From assembly GCF_012849095.1 (NCBI RefSeq), contig NZ_CP051680.1, positions 5,766,001 through 5,830,000 of the forward strand: a stretch of 64,000 nucleotides of DNA. The letters run 5' to 3'. The translations under genes and the position numbers were made by a program. The DNA is from Cohnella herbarum (GTDB lineage: Bacteria > Bacillota > Bacilli > Paenibacillales > Paenibacillaceae). The notes under the pieces were generated by a model that saw only the letters and a list, made by a program, of their open reading frames with translations, had not been told where the DNA came from and did not search any database. Below, piece by piece: positions 59,921 to 64,000 of this stretch (position 1 is the first letter of the stretch; every line of letters begins with the position of its first letter).

Positions 59921-61108
59921 ATGAATATTCTTGTCGTTGATGACGAAAGCGTTATTCGAAGCGGTATTGAACGGACGATAAGAAATCATTTTCCGGAATA
60001 TCGCGTCTTCCTTGCGGCCAATCCGGAGGAAGCCATTCGCCTCCTTAAGCACGAATCTATCGACCTTGTTCTCACGGACGTGCTTATGCCCGGGATGACC
60101 GGCCTCGAATTGATGGAAATATCGCGCAATAGCCATGCCCACGTGAAGTGGGTCGTGATCTCCGCGTATTCCGAATTCGCATACGCTCAAGAAGCGGTAC
60201 GCTTGGGAGCCAAGGACTACTTGTTAAAACCGATCGGCAAAGACATTCTAATCGACAAGATCGGAAAAATAGGCTTGGAAATTTCCAAAGAGAACGAATG
60301 GTCCAAGGAAACGCACCTCTTAAAGGATAACTTGCGGTTTCTCCGCGAAGCCGTGTTCTCCCGTTGGGCATCCGGCCTTGATTTGGGAAGCATCGACATG
60401 AAGTCTTTCACGGAAAACCATCCGTATTTCCACATTCTAATGGTTCGCATGGAGAGCGATCGCGACGTCAAGCTGGAGCATTTTATCGTAGAGAACGTGC
60501 TTGGCGAATTGATCGATTCGGTCGGGAAAGGTTACGTCGCTAGCATAGACGCGAATAGCTTGCTCGGATTAGTTACGCTTAATGAGGAGAACGGACTAAA
60601 CGGGCTCATGGAGCAACTGCGCGCTCATCTGAAACGATACGTCAAAGTTCCGTTTCAGGTTCTGGCTACGGAACTCATCAGAGATATTTCCAAGGTGCCG
60701 GTGGAGGTTCAGAGTATGCGGAAAGCCGCTGCCAGCCAAGTGTACGATCATTATGCCAGCGGCGGGGACCAGGCGATCGAAGTCGCGTTGCAGTATATCA
60801 AGACGCACTATGCTACTGAACTGGGCTTGGAGAGAGTGGCTTCAATCGTTTACTTAAACCCAGTCTACTTCAGCCAGTTATTCAAACAGAAGACCGGTCA
60901 AGGATTCAAAGATTACGTCACTCATCTCCGGCTCGATCGGGCGATGGAGTTGCTCCGGGATTCCGAGCTGAAAATCTCGGATATCTCCGAACGCGTCGGT
61001 TATCCGGACGTTCGCCATTTCTCCCAAATCTTCCGGAAAAAAAACGGAAACACCCCTTCGGAGTACCGTCAGAACGCGAACGGGGCCGTCCCCGCAATAA
61101 AAGAATAA
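59921..61108 (+). CDS. AraC-type response regulator (YesN-like), module B
   Basis: A 395-residue regulator with receiver (VVDDES, LVLTDVLMPGMTG, YLLKPIGKD) and C-terminal AraC domain (VASIVYLNPVYFSQLFKQKTG and ISERVGYPDVRHFSQIFRKKNG). AAGGGGGTAGTAAC precedes the ATG, four bases after the kinase stop. The second helix-turn-helix is the same as in module A through FRKK, so both regulators probably read the same DNA boxes. Confidence 0.93.
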   Translation: MNILVVDDESVIRSGIERTIRNHFPEYRVFLAANPEEAIRLLKHESIDLVLTDVLMPGMTGLELMEISRNSHAHVKWVVISAYSEFAYAQEAVRLGAKDYLLKPIGKDILIDKIGKIGLEISKENEWSKETHLLKDNLRFLREAVFSRWASGLDLGSIDMKSFTENHPYFHILMVRMESDRDVKLEHFIVENVLGELIDSVGKGYVASIDANSLLGLVTLNEENGLNGLMEQLRAHLKRYVKVPFQVLATELIRDISKVPVEVQSMRKAAASQVYDHYASGGDQAIEVALQYIKTHYATELGLERVASIVYLNPVYFSQLFKQKTGQGFKDYVTHLRLDRAMELLRDSELKISDISERVGYPDVRHFSQIFRKKNGNTPSEYRQNANGAVPAIKE

Positions 61109-61113
61109 GCAAA

Positions 61114-61143
61114 GGGGCTCTTATATTTAGACGGAGGAGCCCC
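61114..61143. terminator. Hairpin between module B and the convergent gene
   Basis: GGGGCTC (61114-61120) pairs with GAGCCCC (61137-61143). On the minus strand TTTGCTTATTCTTTTATT follows, so it ends the convergent gene 61169-61546 best; it probably also ends module B. Confidence 0.65.
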
Positions 61144-61168
61144 CTGCCAGATCGCCGATGCCAGCTCT

Positions 61169-61546
61169 CTACAAAGCCCCTGCGTCTTGAACGATTCGAA
61201 GAGCTTGGTCGTAGTCTCCCTCATCGACGATCGCAGTCAACAGAATGTCCCGGCCTGTCATCCGGTTGTCCGATCCTCCCGAGCTATACCCGCTTGCGCT
61301 CACGCTTGCGGCGGCCAGGACTCCGGAATCGGGATTGAAATTTCCGCCGAGCGTCAAGTAACCGAGTCCCGGAAAATCCGCGGACAGCGGGTATTCGATT
61401 TTGTCCCGATGTTGGACTCCTTCGCCGGGGTATCCGTCAAAACGGTCGATCGCATGCTCGGCGAGACGAAGCGACCGCAGTCGTTCCACCGCCCGTTCTG
61501 CCTCCCAGGGCGTCTTGAAATAGGCCATCAGCGTTCTCTCGGCCAT
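61169..61546 (-). CDS. Conserved hypothetical protein, YflT-like
   Basis: A 125-residue soluble protein: MAERTLMAYFKTPWEAERAV then a small repeat-like ferredoxin pattern and a C-terminal GRDILLTAIVDEGDYDQALRIVQDAGA. The opening (AYFKTPWEAERAVERLRS) and the closing (LTAIVDEGDYDQALRIVQDAG) resemble the two halves of YflT-type general stress proteins of bacilli, with a Gly/Ser-rich central stretch. This is a tentative link. GGAGGAAAT precedes the ATG. Confidence 0.6.
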   Translation of the reverse strand: MAERTLMAYFKTPWEAERAVERLRSLRLAEHAIDRFDGYPGEGVQHRDKIEYPLSADFPGLGYLTLGGNFNPDSGVLAAASVSASGYSSGGSDNRMTGRDILLTAIVDEGDYDQALRIVQDAGAL

Positions 61547-61817
61547 ATGATTTCCTCCGATCCGTTATAAGTTAATTTTCCCTGTAGTATGGGGCGTGTG
61601 ATTGCAAGAGTATGCGCCAGTCCGAAAACTTCTTAGGCCTCGCGAGAACATGAAACGGAAGCCAATGTGGGGTACGATAGGCAAAGCAAACGGAACTTAG
61701 ATATATTTAGAGTTTGCCTCCGATAAGGAGAAACATTTCCCCTCTTCCCTGCGTCTTATTAACAGGATCCGATAATTCCATGCATTGGGATATCGGAATA
61801 GGGAGGGAGACAATCGT

Positions 61818-64000
61818 ATGCGTAAGTTTATATCCACGTTAGCTGCAATTGTAATGTTATTTTCGGTTATCCATCTTCCTGAAGCAAAGGCGGCTTCAGC
61901 AATAAAGATCGTCATTGATGGGCAAGTGCTGTCTACCGATCAAGCCCCCGTAGCCATTGCGGGTTATACTTTCGTTCCGCTTCGCGGAATTTTCGAGGCG
62001 CTTAACGCTAGAGTGCAATGGAATCAGAAAGCGCAAACGGTTACCGCGACGAAGCGCGACACGACTATCGTGCTCAGAATCGGCGCTAGCACGGCAACGA
62101 TCAACAATCAAACCGTAACTCTCGATGCTCCGGCTAGAGCCATAGGCGGCAGAACGATGGTGCCCGTTCGTTTCGTCAGCGAAGCGTTAGGGGACGATGT
62201 GTTATGGGACAAATCGACGCAAAGCGTAATCATCACCACGAAAGCGGTGAAGCAAGTCGGAGCCGTATCTTCGGTAGCCGTATCGACGGTTCCCCAATAC
62301 GGAGACGGACGCGATTTGCAAGTTAACTTTACTCCGCCGTCCGATCAATCAAACGTAGACAGTTACCGGATATTGGTCGTCAAAGCGGAGAACGCTTCGG
62401 CCTTTAATTTGGCGAAAGCGCAAACCGTCAGTTCGCTGAATTATGCGTTCGTGTCGAAGAGCAACGCGTATTCGAAAATTTCCTTGACCGAGCAGAGCAG
62501 AGACGTGGACGGCGCGTTGCTCCGGACGAATCAAGCTTACAAAGTATTCGTCCTGACCGCAGGCCAAGATACCTATGCGTTATCGAGCTCTTCCGTCTCG
62601 ATTAGCCTGAGCGCCAGTCCTTCGGTTAGTGCGGTAACCAACGTAAAAATCGACGATGTCGGCGATTTCGGCGATGGCCGGGATCTGCAGGTTAGCTTCA
62701 CGAAAGCTTCTAACGAGAGCAACATTACCGGTTACCGGGTTATGATCGTGAAGAGCTCCCAAGCCTCCTCTTTTAATTTGACGACGGCTAACGGAATGTC
62801 CAGCTCTTACTACAGCACCGTATCCAAGACCAACGCGAATACGTTGACCTATACGTTTAATTCGTCTTCCCGCGATACGTCGGGTGACACGCTTCGCAAT
62901 GGCGTAGCTTATACGGCATTCGTTCTATCGGTTAGCAGCAATACGGGAACGACGAAACATGGTCTTTCCGCAGGCTCGGCTTCGGTTACGTTGGGAGCAT
63001 CCGCTCAGGTTGCTACGATTACGAACGTAGAGGACGTAGATAACTACGGAGATGCCCGCGACCTTAAAGTCAGCTTTAACAAAGCGGCGGACGAGTCGAG
63101 AATCTCCGCTTACCGTATCTTCGTCGTAAGAGAATCCGACTATAGCAGCTTTAATCTTACGGAAGCGAATAAAGTATCGTCCGCAAGCTACTCCGATCAA
63201 TATCGGACGGGCAACAGCAATTATAGCGTAACGCTGCCGTCGAGCTTGAGAGACACTAAAGGACGATACATTGAGAGCGGCGTTGCATACCGCGTCTTCG
63301 TTATGGGTGTATCTTCGAATAGCTCGTACTATCCGAACACGCTCTCTAGCCCATCTAGGAGCATCAGCCTGGTCGACAATGGCGTGATGGCCGTTACGAA
63401 CGTGTACGGAAGAGATGTCGCGGATACGAACAGCGGCCAGGATCTTCGGGTGACTTTCACGAAGGCGTATAACGAGACGAAGATTGGTCAGTATCGGGTT
63501 TTTGTAGTTAGAGAGGGTAATGCAAGCAACTTTACGCTGGCAACGGCGGTTGCGATGAATAACTACACGGTAGTAAATAAAACCGGTGTAGATATTAGCC
63601 TAGAGCTGACTGCCGCTTCGCGCGACACAAGCGGGGTCCTCATCCAAGCCGGGGTGAGCTACCGGATCTTCGTTCTGTCGGTCGGCGCGGGAACCTCCTA
63701 TGGAACGAATGCTTTATCTAGCGCATCGCCTGCGATTACGCTAGCTAATACCGGCGTTGTGACTGCGGTTACGAATCTTTACGCCTACGATGCAACCGAT
63801 TATAACGACAGCCGCGATTTAAGAGTAACCTTCACCAAAGCTTCTAATGAGAGCAATATTGATCACTATCGGGTATTTGTTGTTCGGAACGAACATGTTA
63901 ACAACTTTAATTTGAATACAGCGAACTCCATCTCAGATTCGAGAAATTATTCGAACATCCCTAAAAAGGCAGCGGATATCGACACTACGCTTCCGGCAGG
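61818..64000 (+). CDS. Secreted copper amine oxidase N-domain protein with tandem repeats (runs off right edge)
   Basis: At least 727 residues. Signal peptide (MRKFISTLAAIVMLFSVIHLP...AKA), then a copper amine oxidase N-terminal-like stalk domain (about 27-140; YTFVPLRGIFEALNARVQWNQ, GGRTMVPVRFVSEALGDDVLWD), then at least five tandem repeats of 122-127 residues, each with (D/N)xRDLxVxFTKAxxESxIxxYRxFVVR, FNL and a C-terminal YRxFVLS strand; probably fibronectin-like beta sandwiches. GGGAGGGAG precedes the ATG. A likely wall-associated adhesin or filament; function unknown. The frame is open to the last base. Confidence 0.88.
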   Translation, partial: MRKFISTLAAIVMLFSVIHLPEAKAASAIKIVIDGQVLSTDQAPVAIAGYTFVPLRGIFEALNARVQWNQKAQTVTATKRDTTIVLRIGASTATINNQTVTLDAPARAIGGRTMVPVRFVSEALGDDVLWDKSTQSVIITTKAVKQVGAVSSVAVSTVPQYGDGRDLQVNFTPPSDQSNVDSYRILVVKAENASAFNLAKAQTVSSLNYAFVSKSNAYSKISLTEQSRDVDGALLRTNQAYKVFVLTAGQDTYALSSSSVSISLSASPSVSAVTNVKIDDVGDFGDGRDLQVSFTKASNESNITGYRVMIVKSSQASSFNLTTANGMSSSYYSTVSKTNANTLTYTFNSSSRDTSGDTLRNGVAYTAFVLSVSSNTGTTKHGLSAGSASVTLGASAQVATITNVEDVDNYGDARDLKVSFNKAADESRISAYRIFVVRESDYSSFNLTEANKVSSASYSDQYRTGNSNYSVTLPSSLRDTKGRYIESGVAYRVFVMGVSSNSSYYPNTLSSPSRSISLVDNGVMAVTNVYGRDVADTNSGQDLRVTFTKAYNETKIGQYRVFVVREGNASNFTLATAVAMNNYTVVNKTGVDISLELTAASRDTSGVLIQAGVSYRIFVLSVGAGTSYGTNALSSASPAITLANTGVVTAVTNLYAYDATDYNDSRDLRVTFTKASNESNIDHYRVFVVRNEHVNNFNLNTANSISDSRNYSNIPKKAADIDTTLPA
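62256..64000 (+). repeat. Five tandem coding repeats of about 375 bases
   Basis: Units begin near 62256, 62622, 63003, 63378 and 63747, spaced 366, 381, 375 and 369 bases. They are diverged at DNA level, so they are old and stably kept; the last is cut by the window edge. Confidence 0.85.

Noticed and set aside
61547..61817. Region before the repeat protein considered for a c-di-GMP riboswitch
   Set aside because: A GCAAAC-like string and an imperfect inverted repeat (61769-61796) are present, but the conserved riboswitch core is not.

Overview
The window is a chromosomal segment of a Gram-positive, spore-former-type member of the Paenibacillaceae (Paenibacillus or Cohnella-like). I base this on strong AGGAGG-type ribosome sites, GTG/TTG starts, lipoprotein sugar-binding proteins paired with LplB/MsmF-type permeases and YesM/YesN-type two-component systems, SLH and 'copper amine oxidase N-terminal' cell-surface proteins, DUF2306, DUF2252 and DUF4127 genes, and a B. 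subtilis-like cystine importer. Species is not determinable by eye. No rRNA, tRNA, CRISPR array, prophage or insertion sequence was seen.

Region 1 (1-10.6 kb) is an amino-sugar locus: an RpiR/MurR regulator, a ROK kinase, a convergent DUF4127 gene, a NanE epimerase divergent from DUF4127, a lipoprotein-two-permease sugar importer and two Gfo/Idh/MocA-type proteins. Kinase plus epimerase would turn N-acetylmannosamine into GlcNAc-6-phosphate; no sialate lyase is present, so the imported substrate is open.

Region 2 (10.6-24 kb) is mixed: a YcaQ-like glycosylase, a Cys-rich pentapeptide-repeat protein, a 1335-residue SLH-anchored propeller protein, an alpha/beta hydrolase, a divergent HxlR regulator/quinone oxidoreductase pair, an ankyrin lipoprotein, an MmyB-like regulator divergent from a stand-alone FabF, and small DUF proteins.

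Region 3 (24-31 kb, minus strand) and Region 6 (54.7-61.1 kb, plus strand) are two paralogous copies of one five-gene module in the same order: solute-binding lipoprotein, permease, permease, histidine kinase, AraC-type response regulator. The promoters of the two copies share a 31-bp box pattern placed at the -35 hexamer, a good candidate for the operator of the paired regulators. All three sugar importers carry a GC-rich hairpin just after the binding-protein gene.

Region 4 (30.7-41.3 kb) has a DJ-1/PfpI fusion protein, a TetR gene broken by a one-base deletion in a G tract, DUF2306, another Gfo/Idh gene, a 1183-residue ATP/ADP-translocase-like membrane protein fused to HEAT repeats and two cyclic-nucleotide-binding domains, a lipoprotein, an SRPBCC gene remnant and a DrrAB-like exporter. 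Region 5 (41.3-54.4 kb) has a repeat-bearing spacer, topoisomerase III, a monooxygenase-fold protein, surface proteins, DUF2252, a second DUF2306, a TcyABC-like cystine importer and a secreted phytase/esterase-like propeller protein. The window ends inside a surface protein with at least five tandem repeats of about 125 residues. A family of short intergenic repeats built around TAACGTTA boxes lies at three loci (24.0, 38.9 and 49.4 kb).
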